DNA of 64,000 nt from Streptomyces musisoli (GCF_016741855.1 NZ_JAERRH010000004.1:1-64000); one strand, 5' to 3'; counted from the stretch's first letter, positions 32,879 to 41,049 are shown. Numbers and translations are program-made. The notes: generated by a model not told the origin, from the letters alone.

Positions 32879-34072
32879 ATGTCGTACGTGGAGATGCCGG
32901 GCGCCAAGGTTCCGATCCGGATGTGGACGGACCCGGCGACGGTCGAGGACGTGGCCCTGCGCCAGCTCCAGAACGTGGCGACCCTGCCCTGGATCAAGGG
33001 CCTGGCCGTGATGCCTGACGTGCACTACGGGAAGGGTGCGACGGTCGGCTCGGTCATCGCGATGCGGGGTGCGGTGTGCCCGGCGGCGGTGGGCGTGGAC
33101 ATCGGCTGCGGGATGTCGGCGGTGCGGACGTCGCTGACCGCGAACGACCTCCCGGGAGACCTGTCCCGCCTCCGCTCGAAGATCGAGCAGGCGATTCCGG
33201 TGGGGCGGGGGATGCACGACGACCCCGTGGAGCCGGCGGACTTCCACGGGCTGGCCACGGCCGGCTGGGAGGACTTCTGGGGGCGGTTCGACGGGGTGGC
33301 GGAGGCGGTCAGGTTCCGTCAGGGCCGGGCGGTCGCGCAGATGGGGACGCTCGGATCGGGCAATCACTTCGTCGAGGTCTGCACAGATGACGACGGCTTC
33401 GTCTGGCTGATGCTTCACTCCGGATCCCGCAACATCGGCAAGGAGCTCGCCGAGCACCACATCGGTGTGGCCCAGAAGCTTCCCCACAACCAGGGGCTGG
33501 TCGACCGCGATCTCGCCGTCTTCGTCTCGGACACCCCGCAGATGGCGGCCTACCGCAACGACCTGTTCTGGGCGCAGGAGTACGCCAAGTACAACCGCAC
33601 GCTGATGATGGCGCTCCTGAAGGACGTGGTCCGCAAGGAGTTCAAGAAGGCGAAGCCGGTCTTCGAGCCGGAGATCTCCTGCCATCACAACTACGTGGCG
33701 GAGGAGCGGTACGAGGGCATGGACCTGCTCGTGACCCGTAAGGGCGCGATCCGGGCCGGCTCCGGTGAGTACGGGATCATCCCCGGTTCGATGGGTACGG
33801 GCTCGTACATCGTGAAGGGCCTGGGCAACGACCTGTCCTTCAACTCGGCCTCGCACGGCGCGGGCCGGCGCATGAGCCGGAACGCGGCCAAGCGGCGCTT
33901 CTCCACGAAGGACCTGGAGGAGCAGACTCGGGGCGTGGAGTGCCGCAAGGACTCCGGTGTCGTGGACGAGATCCCGGGCGCCTACAAGTCGATCGACCAG
34001 GTCATCGACCAGCAGCGGGACCTGGTCCAGGTGGTGGCGAAGCTGAAGCAGGTCGTCTGCGTGAAGGGCTAG
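32879..34072 (+). CDS. rtcB: RNA-splicing ligase RtcB
   Basis: A 397-residue RtcB ligase, which joins RNA 2',3'-cyclic phosphate or 3'-phosphate ends to 5'-OH ends using GTP and Mn2+. Visible motifs are LAVMPDVHYGKGATVGSV, the metal-binding cysteine in VGVDIGCGMSA, the GSGNHFVEV histidine block, LHSGSRNIG, and SASHGAGRRMSR, which contains the histidine that is guanylylated. The length is that of the shorter bacterial RtcB form. ATG follows GAGGAAGAT. No archease gene is adjacent. Roles in bacteria include repair of RNA cut by toxins or stress nucleases; the target here is unknown. Its leader is unusually A/T-rich. Confidence 0.94.
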   Translation: MSYVEMPGAKVPIRMWTDPATVEDVALRQLQNVATLPWIKGLAVMPDVHYGKGATVGSVIAMRGAVCPAAVGVDIGCGMSAVRTSLTANDLPGDLSRLRSKIEQAIPVGRGMHDDPVEPADFHGLATAGWEDFWGRFDGVAEAVRFRQGRAVAQMGTLGSGNHFVEVCTDDDGFVWLMLHSGSRNIGKELAEHHIGVAQKLPHNQGLVDRDLAVFVSDTPQMAAYRNDLFWAQEYAKYNRTLMMALLKDVVRKEFKKAKPVFEPEISCHHNYVAEERYEGMDLLVTRKGAIRAGSGEYGIIPGSMGTGSYIVKGLGNDLSFNSASHGAGRRMSRNAAKRRFSTKDLEEQTRGVECRKDSGVVDEIPGAYKSIDQVIDQQRDLVQVVAKLKQVVCVKG

Positions 34073-34093
34073 TGCGGGTTCCCGTGCGGGGTG

Positions 34094-34117
34094 GCCGCCG
34101 GTCGGGTGACCGGCGGC
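34094..34117. terminator. Bidirectional terminator between rtcB and the TetR gene
   Basis: GCCGCCGGTC and GACCGGCGGC are perfect 10-base arms around GGGT, between convergent stop codons. Confidence 0.85.
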
Positions 34118-34132
34118 GCCTGCCCGTACGGG

Positions 34133-34747
34133 TCACCCGTCCCCCGGGTGCAGCGCGTCCAGCCAGCTCAGCAGGCGGTTGCCCTCGCGGGTCATGACGT
34201 CCGGGTCGCGCAGGGCGTTGGCCAGGAGGGACATGCCCTGGTAGGCGGAGACCAGGGTGAGGGCGTGACCGTCGGGGTCGGGGACGCCCCAGGTGCGGAA
34301 CTGGGCCGCGGCCCAGTCCAGCAGGCGGCGGATGACCGCGCCGGCCTCGGCGTCCAGCGTGCCGTCCGTGCGCTTGTCGAGTTCGACGGCGAGGGTGCCG
34401 GTGGGGCAGCCGTGGCGGGCGGCGGTCTCGCGCTGGTCCATCCACGCCGCGACGAGCCCCTTGAGGCGGTCGCGCGGTTCCGCCGACCGGTCCAGTTCGC
34501 CGGTGAGTTCGTCCAGGCGGGCGCCGTGCTCCGCCAGTGCGGCCCGGACCAGCTCGTCCTTGGTCTTGAAGTAGTAGTACACGTTCCCGACCGGGACGTC
34601 GGCCTCGCGCGCGATGTCGGCGAGGGTGGTGCGCTCGACCCCCTGCTCGTGCAGCACGCGGGCCGCCGCCGCCGTGAGCCGCCGGCGCTTCTGTGACGCC
34701 CGCACCCGCCGATCCACTGAGTTTGTCACCTGACTGACTATAGACAC
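34133..34747 (-). CDS. TetR family transcriptional regulator
   Basis: A 204-residue TetR-type repressor. The N-terminal helix-turn-helix reads LTAAAARVLHEQGVERTTLADIAREADVPVGNVYYYFKTKDELV, with the conserved VYYYFKTK recognition end. The C-terminal ligand-binding domain includes MDQRETAARHGCPTGTLAVEL, reminiscent of the YcdC/TetR_C group. The start is uncertain: GTG 34747 gives the longest form and GTG 34729 would give 198 residues; neither has a strong ribosome binding site. It is divergent from an NmrA-like gene, and a perfect 16-bp dyad lies in the 51-base gap. Autoregulation and control of the neighbour is the usual arrangement. Confidence 0.88.
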   Translation of the reverse strand: MSIVSQVTNSVDRRVRASQKRRRLTAAAARVLHEQGVERTTLADIAREADVPVGNVYYYFKTKDELVRAALAEHGARLDELTGELDRSAEPRDRLKGLVAAWMDQRETAARHGCPTGTLAVELDKRTDGTLDAEAGAVIRRLLDWAAAQFRTWGVPDPDGHALTLVSAYQGMSLLANALRDPDVMTREGNRLLSWLDALHPGDG

Positions 34748-34777
34748 GCCTCGGTGACGGTGTGTAGGTTCGTTTCA

Positions 34778-34793
34778 AGTTAGTCAACTAACT
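34778..34793. promoter_or_regulatory. Operator-like dyad for the TetR regulator
   Basis: AGTTAGTCAACTAACT is a perfect 7-2-7 inverted repeat in the gap between tetR and the NmrA-like gene, ending 5 bases before the latter's ATG. Its size and position fit TetR-type operators. Confidence 0.75.
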
Positions 34794-34798
34794 CACAC

Positions 34799-35656
34799 AT
34801 GGGGGTTCCAGTGATCACTGTGACCGGGGCTACCGGCAATGTCGGGCGGGTGCTGGTGGAGCTGCTGGCCGGGGCGGGGGAGGAGGTCGTGGCGGTGTCG
34901 CGGCGGCCCGGGCCGGCGGATCCGGTGCCGGGGGTCCGGTGGGTGCCGGGCGGGGTCGGGGACGCCGAGAGCATGCGGCCGGCCCTCGACGGGGCCCGCG
35001 CGGTGTTCCTCGTGCTGGGCGGCGAGCTGAACCTGCGGGGCGAGCGGCCCGACGCCCTGATGAAGGTGGTCGCCGATGCCGGGGCCGAGCGGATCGTGCT
35101 GGTGTCGTCGCAGGTCAGCGCCACCCGGCCGGAGGCGCCCTCGCACGCCCGGCTGCGGGGGTTCGAGGCCGCGGTGCGGGCCTTTGGGCGGGAGTTCACC
35201 GTCCTGCGGCCCGGCGGGTTCGCCTCCAACGCCCTCGCCTGGGCCGAGTCGGTCCGTACCCGGCGCACCGTCTTCGCGCCCTTCGGGGATGTCGCGCTGC
35301 CCGTGGTCGACCCGGCGGACATCGCCGCCGTGGCCGCCGCGGCGCTGCGCGAGGACGGGCACGCGGGCCGGGTGTACGAGCTGACCGGTCCCGAGCCGAT
35401 CAGTCCCCGCGGTCAGGCCGCCGTCCTCTCCGCGGCCCTGGGCGAGGAGGTGGCCTTCGTGGAGCTGTCCCGCGAGGAGGCGCGGGCGGGGATGGCGCGG
35501 TTCATGCCGGAGCAGGTCGTCGCCGGAACCCTGGACGTCCTCGGGGACCCGCTCCCGGCCGAGCGGAGGGTCGCCCCGGACGTGCAGGCGGTGCTGGGCC
35601 GCCCGGCGGCGCCGTTCGCCGCCTGGGTGGCGCGCAGCCTCCCCGCGTTCGCCTGA
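34799..35656 (+). CDS. NAD(P)H-binding NmrA-like oxidoreductase
   Basis: A 285-residue atypical short-chain dehydrogenase-like protein. The Rossmann motif TGATGNVGRVLVELL lies at the N-terminus, followed by VVAVSRRPG, which suggests NADP binding. The downstream VLVSSQVSAT and FTVLRPGGFASNALAWAE segments match the NmrA/azoreductase-like group, reported to bind NAD(P) or reduce quinones and azo compounds. ATG 34799 is almost at the operator edge, so the message may be leaderless; GTG 34811, 5 bases after GGGGG, is a good alternative. It is probably controlled by the divergent TetR. Confidence 0.85.
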   Translation: MGVPVITVTGATGNVGRVLVELLAGAGEEVVAVSRRPGPADPVPGVRWVPGGVGDAESMRPALDGARAVFLVLGGELNLRGERPDALMKVVADAGAERIVLVSSQVSATRPEAPSHARLRGFEAAVRAFGREFTVLRPGGFASNALAWAESVRTRRTVFAPFGDVALPVVDPADIAAVAAAALREDGHAGRVYELTGPEPISPRGQAAVLSAALGEEVAFVELSREEARAGMARFMPEQVVAGTLDVLGDPLPAERRVAPDVQAVLGRPAAPFAAWVARSLPAFA

Positions 35657-35701
35657 CCCTCGTACGACTCACCCTGCCGGGCGGTCGGCTGCTGCCCCTG
35701 C

Positions 35702-35736
35702 CGGGTGTCCGTCCGTCCCTTGCGGGCGGGCACCCG
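35702..35736. terminator. Hairpin between the NmrA-like gene and the small membrane protein gene
   Basis: CGGGTGTCCGTCCG and CGGGCGGGCACCCG pair over 14 positions with G-U wobble, around a 7-base loop, between convergent genes. Confidence 0.72.
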
Positions 35737-35759
35737 ATCCCTCCCGCGTGGACCGGACG

Positions 35760-35909
35760 CTACTTGCCGTGCCGTACCGCGTAGATCATGACGAACGCCA
35801 GGATGTGGATGCCGAAGAGGAAGTAGGCGAGGAAGTACCAGACCTGGCGTTCGTTCTTCGTCTCCTGGGCCAGGCGGCGCTTTTCCAGGGAGTCGTCGTC
35901 GCCGGTCAC
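35760..35909 (-). CDS. Small single-pass membrane protein (49 residues, DUF6126-like)
   Basis: A 49-residue protein: a charged N-terminus (TGDDDSLEKRRLAQETKNERQ) followed by one transmembrane helix (VWYFLAYFLFGIHILAFVMIYAV) and RHGK. Its GTG start overlaps the TGA stop of the SDR gene (GTGA), so translation is coupled to it. Codon usage has the strong third-position GC of real genes here. It resembles small proteins of the DUF6126 type found in streptomycetes. The role is unknown; coupling suggests that it acts with the SDR protein or anchors it. Confidence 0.8.
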   Translation of the reverse strand: MTGDDDSLEKRRLAQETKNERQVWYFLAYFLFGIHILAFVMIYAVRHGK

Positions 35910-36682
35910 GACTCGCGGTGCACCTTGGTGTTGGAGGCCTGGGCGCGCGGGCGCAGGACCAGGAGGTCGACGTTGACATGGCTGGGGCGGGTCGCCGCCC
36001 AGGTGATGGTCTCCGCGACGTCGTCCGCGGTGAGGGGCTCGGCGACGCCCTGGTAGACCTTCTCCGCCTTCTCCGTGTCCCCGCCGAAGCGGGTCAGCGC
36101 GAACTCCTCCGTCTTGACCATGCCAGGGGCGATCTCGATGACACGGACCGGCTGGCCGACGATCTCCAGGCGGAGGGTCTCGGCGAGGACGTGGGCGCCG
36201 TGCTTGGCGGCCACGTAGCCGGCGCCGCCCTCGTAGGTGCCGTGGCCCGCGGTGGAGGAGACGACCACGACCACGCCGTCACCGCTCGCGACCAGCCTCG
36301 GCAGCAGGGCCTGGGTGAGGTTCAGGGTGCCGATGACGTTCGTCTCGTACATCGTGCGCCAGTCCGCCGGGTCGCCGGTGGCCACCGGGTCCGCGCCCAG
36401 GGCGCCGCCGGCGTTGTTGACGAGGACGCCGACCGTCTTGAACGCGGTGGCGAACTCGTCGACGGCCGCGCGGTCCGTCACGTCCAGCTGGTAGGCGACC
36501 GCCGAGTGCCCGGCCTTGGTCAGTTCCTCGGCCAGTGCTTCGATGCGGTCCTTGCGGCGGGCGGTGAGGACGACGCGGTAGCCGGCCTCGGCGAGCCGCC
36601 GGGCCGTGGCGGCGCCGATGCCGCTGCTCGCGCCGGTGACGACGGCGATCCGGGAGGCGGCGGACGGGGCGGCGGTGGCCAT
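35906..36682 (-). CDS. SDR family oxidoreductase
   Basis: A 258-residue classical short-chain dehydrogenase. The cofactor motif is TGASSGIGAATARRL with VLTARRKDR after strand 2, which points to NADPH. NNAG is present, the catalytic serine lies in VVVVSSTAGHGTY, and the catalytic pair is Y-x3-K in GYVAAKHG. The C-terminal segment resembles the YdfG/clavaldehyde-type group (NVDLLVLRPRAQ). ATG 36682 follows CAGGAGCAGCC. It overlaps the small membrane protein gene downstream and lies 50 bases after a YnfA-family gene on the same strand. Confidence 0.9.
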   Translation of the reverse strand: MATAAPSAASRIAVVTGASSGIGAATARRLAEAGYRVVLTARRKDRIEALAEELTKAGHSAVAYQLDVTDRAAVDEFATAFKTVGVLVNNAGGALGADPVATGDPADWRTMYETNVIGTLNLTQALLPRLVASGDGVVVVVSSTAGHGTYEGGAGYVAAKHGAHVLAETLRLEIVGQPVRVIEIAPGMVKTEEFALTRFGGDTEKAEKVYQGVAEPLTADDVAETITWAATRPSHVNVDLLVLRPRAQASNTKVHRES

Positions 36683-36732
36683 GGCTGCTCCTGTGACTGC
36701 GTCGGGGGCCTTCACTCCAGCCTAAGTGAGCC

Positions 36733-37071
36733 TCAGCTGCCGTTTCGCGGCGCCCACATGATCACGGCCATCCCGGCGAGGCAGATCACCGCCCCGGTGA
36801 TGTCCCAGCGGTCGGGGCGGTAGCCGTCCGCGACCACGCCCCACAGGATCGAGCCGGCGACGAAGATGCCGCCGTAGGCGGCCAGGATGCGGCCGAAGTG
36901 GGCGTCCGGCTGGAAGGTGGCGACGAAGCCGTACGCGCCGAGGGCGAGGACGCCCCCGCTGATCCACAGCCAGCCCCGGTGTTCCCGTACGCCCTGCCAG
37001 ATCAGCCAGGCGCCGCCGATCTCGAACAGCGCGGCGACGACGAACAGGGCGGCGGAGCGGACGATCGGCAT
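36733..37071 (-). CDS. YnfA family membrane protein
   Basis: A 112-residue protein of the YnfA (UPF0060) family, related in fold to small multidrug resistance transporters. Four hydrophobic helices cover nearly the whole chain: [54 protein letters not shown] and [16 protein letters not shown]. The family hallmarks [10 protein letters not shown] and [14 protein letters not shown] are intact. The ATG is set by the conserved N-terminus. It could export cationic compounds or metals in the membrane as a dimer, but substrates of the family are poorly known. It is probably cotranscribed with the SDR gene downstream. Confidence 0.92.
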   Translation of the reverse strand: MPIVRSAALFVVAALFEIGGAWLIWQGVREHRGWLWISGGVLALGAYGFVATFQPDAHFGRILAAYGGIFVAGSILWGVVADGYRPDRWDITGAVICLAGMAVIMWAPRNGS

Positions 37072-37209
37072 GGCGGCAGCTTCGCACGCGGGGGTCGGGC
37101 CGCCGGGCCACGGGTGTCGTCCGGCGGTCTTGTCACCTGTTGGAGGGCGCCTGGCGGGCGGCGCGCGTGGCATACATCCGTACGGCAGTGGGAGCGCGAG
37201 CGAGAAGTG

Positions 37210-37683
37210 GTGAGGGCCGTGCGGATGCGGGCGTGGGTGTTGTCCGGGGTGTGTGCCGGTGCCGTGCTGGCGCCGGGGGTGGCGGTGGCCGCTCCGGCTC
37301 CGGAGGCCGATGTGGCTCTCCACGGGAGGGCGGTGATGGAGGAGGACCGGGTGGAGGTACGGCTGACCCCTTACAACAGCGGGCCCGCCGTGGTCACGGA
37401 CGCCACGGTCCGGCTGCGCTGGTCGGTGGCGCTGGCCGACGATCAGGAGCTGCCCGCCCGGTGCGTCCGGGAGGACGAGCGGACGGTGCTGTGCGGGACC
37501 GGGGCGCTGGCCGTGGACGTGGCGGGGGACCAGCTGCGGTTGCCGGTCCGGCTGCGGGAGCGGGCGGCGGAGGTGACGCTGGAGATCGAGACTGCGTGGA
37601 ACTCGGGCGCGGTGGACAAGGACCGGTCGAACGACCGGATGCGGGTGCTCGTCCTGGCGACGGGAGACTCGTACGCCTTCTGA
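37210..37683 (+). CDS. Secreted protein of unknown function
   Basis: A 157-residue exported protein with a signal peptide ([28 protein letters not shown], signal peptidase I site probably after AVAA). The mature part is a small beta-rich domain with [20 protein letters not shown] and [23 protein letters not shown], and one cysteine pair (ARCVRE and TVLCGT). It resembles DUF11-like or CARDB-like adhesion folds, but I do not recognise the family with certainty. The start is ambiguous: GTG 37210, GTG 37219 or ATG 37225. It is divergent from ynfA. About 40-bp repeats echoing its last codons follow the stop. Confidence 0.72.
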   Translation: MRAVRMRAWVLSGVCAGAVLAPGVAVAAPAPEADVALHGRAVMEEDRVEVRLTPYNSGPAVVTDATVRLRWSVALADDQELPARCVREDERTVLCGTGALAVDVAGDQLRLPVRLRERAAEVTLEIETAWNSGAVDKDRSNDRMRVLVLATGDSYAF

Positions 37684-37847
37684 GGCGACGGGGACGACGA
37701 GGGCCGGCCGCCTTCCGGGTCGGCTTCCGCGGCTACGGGGGATCCGTCTGCCTCCCGGTCGGCCTCGGCGGCAACGCGGGATCCGTCTGCCCTCCGGGTC
37801 GGCTTCGGAGGGCCTCGGGGGACTCGTGCGCCTTCCGGGGCGCGGGC
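37674..37847 (+). repeat. About 40-bp degenerate tandem repeats after the secreted protein gene
   Basis: Units begin near 37710, 37750, 37789 and 37830 (periods 40, 39, 41) with GCCTTCCGGGTCGGC-like starts. Each ends in GGGGGATCCGTCT or GGGGGACTCGTGC, which resembles the gene's last codons GGGAGACTCGTACGCCTTC at 37662-37680; 20 of 24 positions match for the last copy. The array fills the gap up to the HxlR gene. Confidence 0.75.
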
Positions 37848-37849
37848 CG

Positions 37850-38254
37850 TCAGGCGGGGTTGTCCGTGTCATAGCGTTCGCGGGCGGCGCGGACCTCGTC
37901 GAAGTGGGTCTCGGCCCAGTCCTTCACGGCCGTGAGCAGGCAGGCGAGGCTGGCGCCGAGGGGGGTGAGTTCGTAGTCGACGCGGACCGGGACGGACGGG
38001 GTGACCGTGCGGCTGATGATGCCGTCCCGCTCCAGGGAGCGCAGGGTCTGGGTCAGCATCTTGGGGCTGACGCCGGCGATCTTGCGGCCGAGGTCGCTGT
38101 AGCGGCGGGGGCCCGGGGCCAGGGCGGCGACGACGAGGCCGACCCACTTGTCGCTGAGCCGGCCGAGGAGCTGGTTGGTGGGGCAGGCGCGCAGGAAGGC
38201 GTCGTAGTCGGCGCGGGCCTGTTCGCGGCGCTGGGCTGCGGTCATGGTCGCCAT
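37850..38254 (-). CDS. HxlR family transcriptional regulator
   Basis: A 134-residue winged-helix regulator of the HxlR type. The family core is visible as [76 protein letters not shown] (about residues 30-100), where the [16 protein letters not shown] segment is the recognition helix. Such regulators respond to aldehydes, quinones or oxidants in known cases. ATG 38254 follows GGAGGGAAG. It is divergent from a quinone-oxidoreductase-like gene, and an imperfect dyad lies between them, so it probably controls that enzyme. Confidence 0.9.
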   Translation of the reverse strand: MATMTAAQRREQARADYDAFLRACPTNQLLGRLSDKWVGLVVAALAPGPRRYSDLGRKIAGVSPKMLTQTLRSLERDGIISRTVTPSVPVRVDYELTPLGASLACLLTAVKDWAETHFDEVRAARERYDTDNPA

Positions 38255-38288
38255 GGGTTCTTCCCTCCGGGACAGCTACGCACTCACA

Positions 38289-38315
38289 GGTAACTACTTA
38301 CGAAAGGATAGTACC
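38289..38315. promoter_or_regulatory. Imperfect dyad in the HxlR/oxidoreductase promoter
   Basis: GGTAACTAC and GATAGTACC half-sites (9 bases each, pairing with a one-base offset) flank TTACGAAAG. They lie in a locally A/T-richer stretch 34 bases from the hxlR start. This is a candidate operator. Confidence 0.5.
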
Positions 38316-38390
38316 TCTCCTACGGTTGGTGTCGCGGCCGGAAAGGTGCCGCGGTGACCGACAAGTGCTCCGTATATAGGGAGAGTTGAC

Positions 38391-39281
38391 ATGCGTGCTG
38401 CTGTGGTGAAGACGTTCGGCGGTCCGGACGCGGTGGAGATCGCGGAGGTGTCGCTGCCGGAGCCGGGGGCGGGCCAGGTGCGGATCAAGGTGGCGGCCGG
38501 TGCGCTGAATCCGGTGGACCTGTACGTCCGGGCCGGTGCCTTCGGCGGGGCCGGCAAGACGATCGGGCTCGGCTGGGACGTCGCCGGGACGGTGGACGCG
38601 GTGGGGGTGGCCGCCGCCTGGCGGGTCGGCGACCCGGTGGTGGCGCTGGTGCCCGGCGTGGCGGAGCCGCTGGCCGCGCACGCCGAGTACGTCGTGGTGG
38701 CGGCGGACGCGGTGGCCGCGGCGCCGGCCTCGGTGGACGCCGTGCACGCGGGCACCCTGCCGCTCAACGGGCTGACCGCGCTCCAGGCGCTGGACCTGCT
38801 GGACCTCGAGCCGGGCGCGTCCCTGCTGGTGACCGGTGCGGCGGGTGCGGTCGGCGGGTTCGCGGTGCAGCTGGCCGCGCGCCGGGGGATCGAGGTGACC
38901 GGGCACGCCCGGGCCGGCGACGAGGAGCTGGTGCGGTCGCTCGGGGCCGCACACTTCACGGCCGAGGGGGTGCCGGCGGGGAGCGTGGACGCGGTGCTGG
39001 ACGCGGCGATGCTCGGCGGGCCGGCGCTGGAGTGGGTGCGGGACGGCGGTGCCTTCGTCAGTGCGCAGCCCGGCCGGCAGCCCGAGTCCGTGCGCGGGGT
39101 GCGTGTCACGGCCGTGGAGGTGGGCGCCGACGGGGCGCAGCTGGCGGAGCTGGTCCGGCTGGTGGACGCGGGCGCGCTGACCCTGCGGGTGGCCGAGACC
39201 TACGCCCTGGACGAGGCCGCGAAGGCGCACGCCCGACTGGCGGAGGGCGGGCTGCGCGGGCGGCTGGTGCTGGTGCCCTAG
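38391..39281 (+). CDS. NADP-dependent quinone oxidoreductase / zinc-free alcohol dehydrogenase
   Basis: A 296-residue medium-chain dehydrogenase of the quinone oxidoreductase type. The N-terminal half has RAAVVKTFGGPDAVEIAEV and the GroES-like GWDVAGTVDAVG. The NADPH-binding half contains LLVTGAAGAVGGFAVQLAARRG around residues 143-165 and LVEL-type C-terminal strands. Zinc ligands of alcohol dehydrogenases are absent. Family members reduce quinones or enones with NADPH as a detoxification step. ATG follows a short A/T-rich region. It is divergent from an HxlR regulator, a pairing often seen for quinone or aldehyde responses. Confidence 0.9.
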   Translation: MRAAVVKTFGGPDAVEIAEVSLPEPGAGQVRIKVAAGALNPVDLYVRAGAFGGAGKTIGLGWDVAGTVDAVGVAAAWRVGDPVVALVPGVAEPLAAHAEYVVVAADAVAAAPASVDAVHAGTLPLNGLTALQALDLLDLEPGASLLVTGAAGAVGGFAVQLAARRGIEVTGHARAGDEELVRSLGAAHFTAEGVPAGSVDAVLDAAMLGGPALEWVRDGGAFVSAQPGRQPESVRGVRVTAVEVGADGAQLAELVRLVDAGALTLRVAETYALDEAAKAHARLAEGGLRGRLVLVP

Positions 39282-39336
39282 GGGGGCCGGAGAGGGGGTG
39301 GAATACCGGGGCCGGGGTGACCGTTGGAGGGCTATA

Positions 39337-39350
39337 GTTGAACGGTCAAC
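39337..39350. promoter_or_regulatory. Dyad upstream of the flavin monooxygenase operon
   Basis: GTTGAACGGTCAAC is a 5-4-5 inverted repeat directly after a TATAGT-type -10-like element (39333-39338). It lies 20 bases before the gene start and 7 bases before the GGAGGG ribosome binding site. It resembles MarR-type operators of streptomycetes; no marR gene is adjacent. Confidence 0.6.
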
Positions 39351-39370
39351 AACCTGGAGGGTGAGCGACC

Positions 39371-40462
39371 ATGCAGTTCGGGATCTTCACGGTCGGCGAC
39401 GTCACGCCGGACCCCACCACGGGGCGGACCCCGACCGAGCGCGAGCGGATCAAGGCCATGGTCGCCATCGCGCTCAAGGCCGAGGAGGTCGGCCTGGACG
39501 TCTTCGCGACCGGCGAGCACCACAACCCGCCGTTCGTGCCGTCGTCCCCGACCACCATGCTCGGCTACATAGCCGCGCGGACGGAGAAGCTGATCCTCTC
39601 CACCTCCACCACCCTGATCACCACCAACGACCCGGTGAAGATCGCGGAGGACTTCGCGATGCTCCAGCATCTGGCCGACGGCCGCGTCGACCTGATGATG
39701 GGCCGCGGCAACACCGGGCCGGTCTACCCCTGGTTCGGCAAGGACATCCGCGAGGGCATCAACCTCGCCGTCGAGAACTACGCCCTGCTGCGCCGCCTCT
39801 GGGACGAGGACGTCGTCGACTGGGAGGGCAAGTTCCGCACGCCGTTGCAGGGCTTCACCTCCACCCCGCGGCCGATGGACGACGTACCGCCGTTCGTCTG
39901 GCACGGCTCCATCCGCTCCCCGGAGATCGCCGAGCAGGCCGCGTACTACGGCGACGGCTTCTTCCACAACAACATCTTCTGGCCGGCCGACCACACCAAG
40001 CGGATGGTCGAGTTCTACCGGAAGCGGTTCGCGCACTACGGGCACGGAACGCCCGAGCAGGCGATCGTCGGCCTGGGCGGCCAGGTGTTCATGCGGAAGA
40101 ACTCGCAGGACGCGGTGCGGGAGTTCCGGCCGTACTTCGACAACGCGCCGGTCTACGGCCACGGGCCCTCCCTGGAGGACTTCACCGAGCAGACCCCGCT
40201 GACCGTGGGCTCCCCGCAGCAGGTGATCGAGAAGACGCTGTCCTTCCGGGAGTACGCCGGCGACTACCAGCGCCAGCTCTTCCTCATGGACCACGCGGGG
40301 CTGCCGCTGAAGACCGTGCTGGAGCAGCTCGACATGCTCGGCGAGGAGGTCGTACCGGTGCTGCGCAAGGAGTTCGCCGACGGGCGTCCGGCGGATGTGC
40401 CTCAGGCGCCCACCCACCAGTCGCTGCTCGCCGCCGCCGCCCGGAAGGAGACCGTCGCATGA
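39371..40462 (+). CDS. LLM-class flavin-dependent oxidoreductase
   Basis: A 363-residue luciferase-like monooxygenase of the kind that uses reduced FMN. The family block appears as GEHHNPPFVPSSPTTMLGYIAARTEKL near residue 47, GRVDLMMGRGNTGPVYPWFG near residue 105, and ADGFFHNNIFWP-type barrel strands later. It is a TIM-barrel protein acting in the cytoplasm. Its ATGA overlap with an FMN reductase gene supplies the expected reduced-flavin partner. The substrate is not known. A GTTGA/TCAAC dyad covers the promoter. Confidence 0.92.
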   Translation: MQFGIFTVGDVTPDPTTGRTPTERERIKAMVAIALKAEEVGLDVFATGEHHNPPFVPSSPTTMLGYIAARTEKLILSTSTTLITTNDPVKIAEDFAMLQHLADGRVDLMMGRGNTGPVYPWFGKDIREGINLAVENYALLRRLWDEDVVDWEGKFRTPLQGFTSTPRPMDDVPPFVWHGSIRSPEIAEQAAYYGDGFFHNNIFWPADHTKRMVEFYRKRFAHYGHGTPEQAIVGLGGQVFMRKNSQDAVREFRPYFDNAPVYGHGPSLEDFTEQTPLTVGSPQQVIEKTLSFREYAGDYQRQLFLMDHAGLPLKTVLEQLDMLGEEVVPVLRKEFADGRPADVPQAPTHQSLLAAAARKETVA

Positions 40463-41031
40463 AGCTCGTCGTCGTATCGGCGGGACTGAGTGTCCCGTCC
40501 TCCACCCGGCTGCTGGCCGACCGGCTGGCCGCCGCGGTGGACCGGCACACACCGGTGGACGTCCGGGTGGTCGAGCTGCGCGAGCTGGCCGTCGAGATCG
40601 CGCACATGTTCACCAACGGGTTCGCCGGGAAGGCGCTGGCCGCCGCGCAGGACGCGGTGGCGGGGGCCGACGGGCTGATCGTCGTCACCCCGGTGTTCAG
40701 CGCGTCCTACAGCGGGCTGTTCAAGTCGTTCTTCGACGTGCTCGACAAGGACGCGCTGGCCGGCAAGCCGGTGCTGATCGCCGCGACCGGCGGTACGGCA
40801 CGGCACTCGCTGGTGCTGGACCATGCGCTGCGGCCGTTGTTCGCGTATCTGCGGGCCGTGGTGGTGCCCACCGGTGTGTACGCCGCGTCCGAGGACTGGG
40901 GCGCGGAAGGGCTGGCCGAGCGGACCGAACGGGCGGCGGGGGAGCTGGCGGCGCTGATGCCGCTGGGTGTGCGGGCCGGTGAGCCCGACATCGTGCCCTT
41001 CGCCGAGCAGCTGGCGGCGCTCCAGCGCTGA
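40459..41031 (+). CDS. NADPH-dependent FMN reductase (CE1759 type)
   Basis: A 190-residue flavodoxin-fold reductase. The N-terminus KLVVVSAGLSVPSSTRLLADRL binds the FMN phosphate, VVTPVFSASYSGLFKSFFDVLD is the conserved flavin loop around residues 74-95, and IAATGGTARHSLVLDHALRPLF follows. This is the CE1759 family that is regularly paired with LLM monooxygenases. It overlaps the monooxygenase gene as ATGA, so the two proteins are probably made together and transfer FMNH2. A hairpin follows 18 bases after the stop. Confidence 0.92.
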   Translation: MKLVVVSAGLSVPSSTRLLADRLAAAVDRHTPVDVRVVELRELAVEIAHMFTNGFAGKALAAAQDAVAGADGLIVVTPVFSASYSGLFKSFFDVLDKDALAGKPVLIAATGGTARHSLVLDHALRPLFAYLRAVVVPTGVYAASEDWGAEGLAERTERAAGELAALMPLGVRAGEPDIVPFAEQLAALQR

Positions 41032-41049
41032 CCCGGCCCTGCCGCCCCG

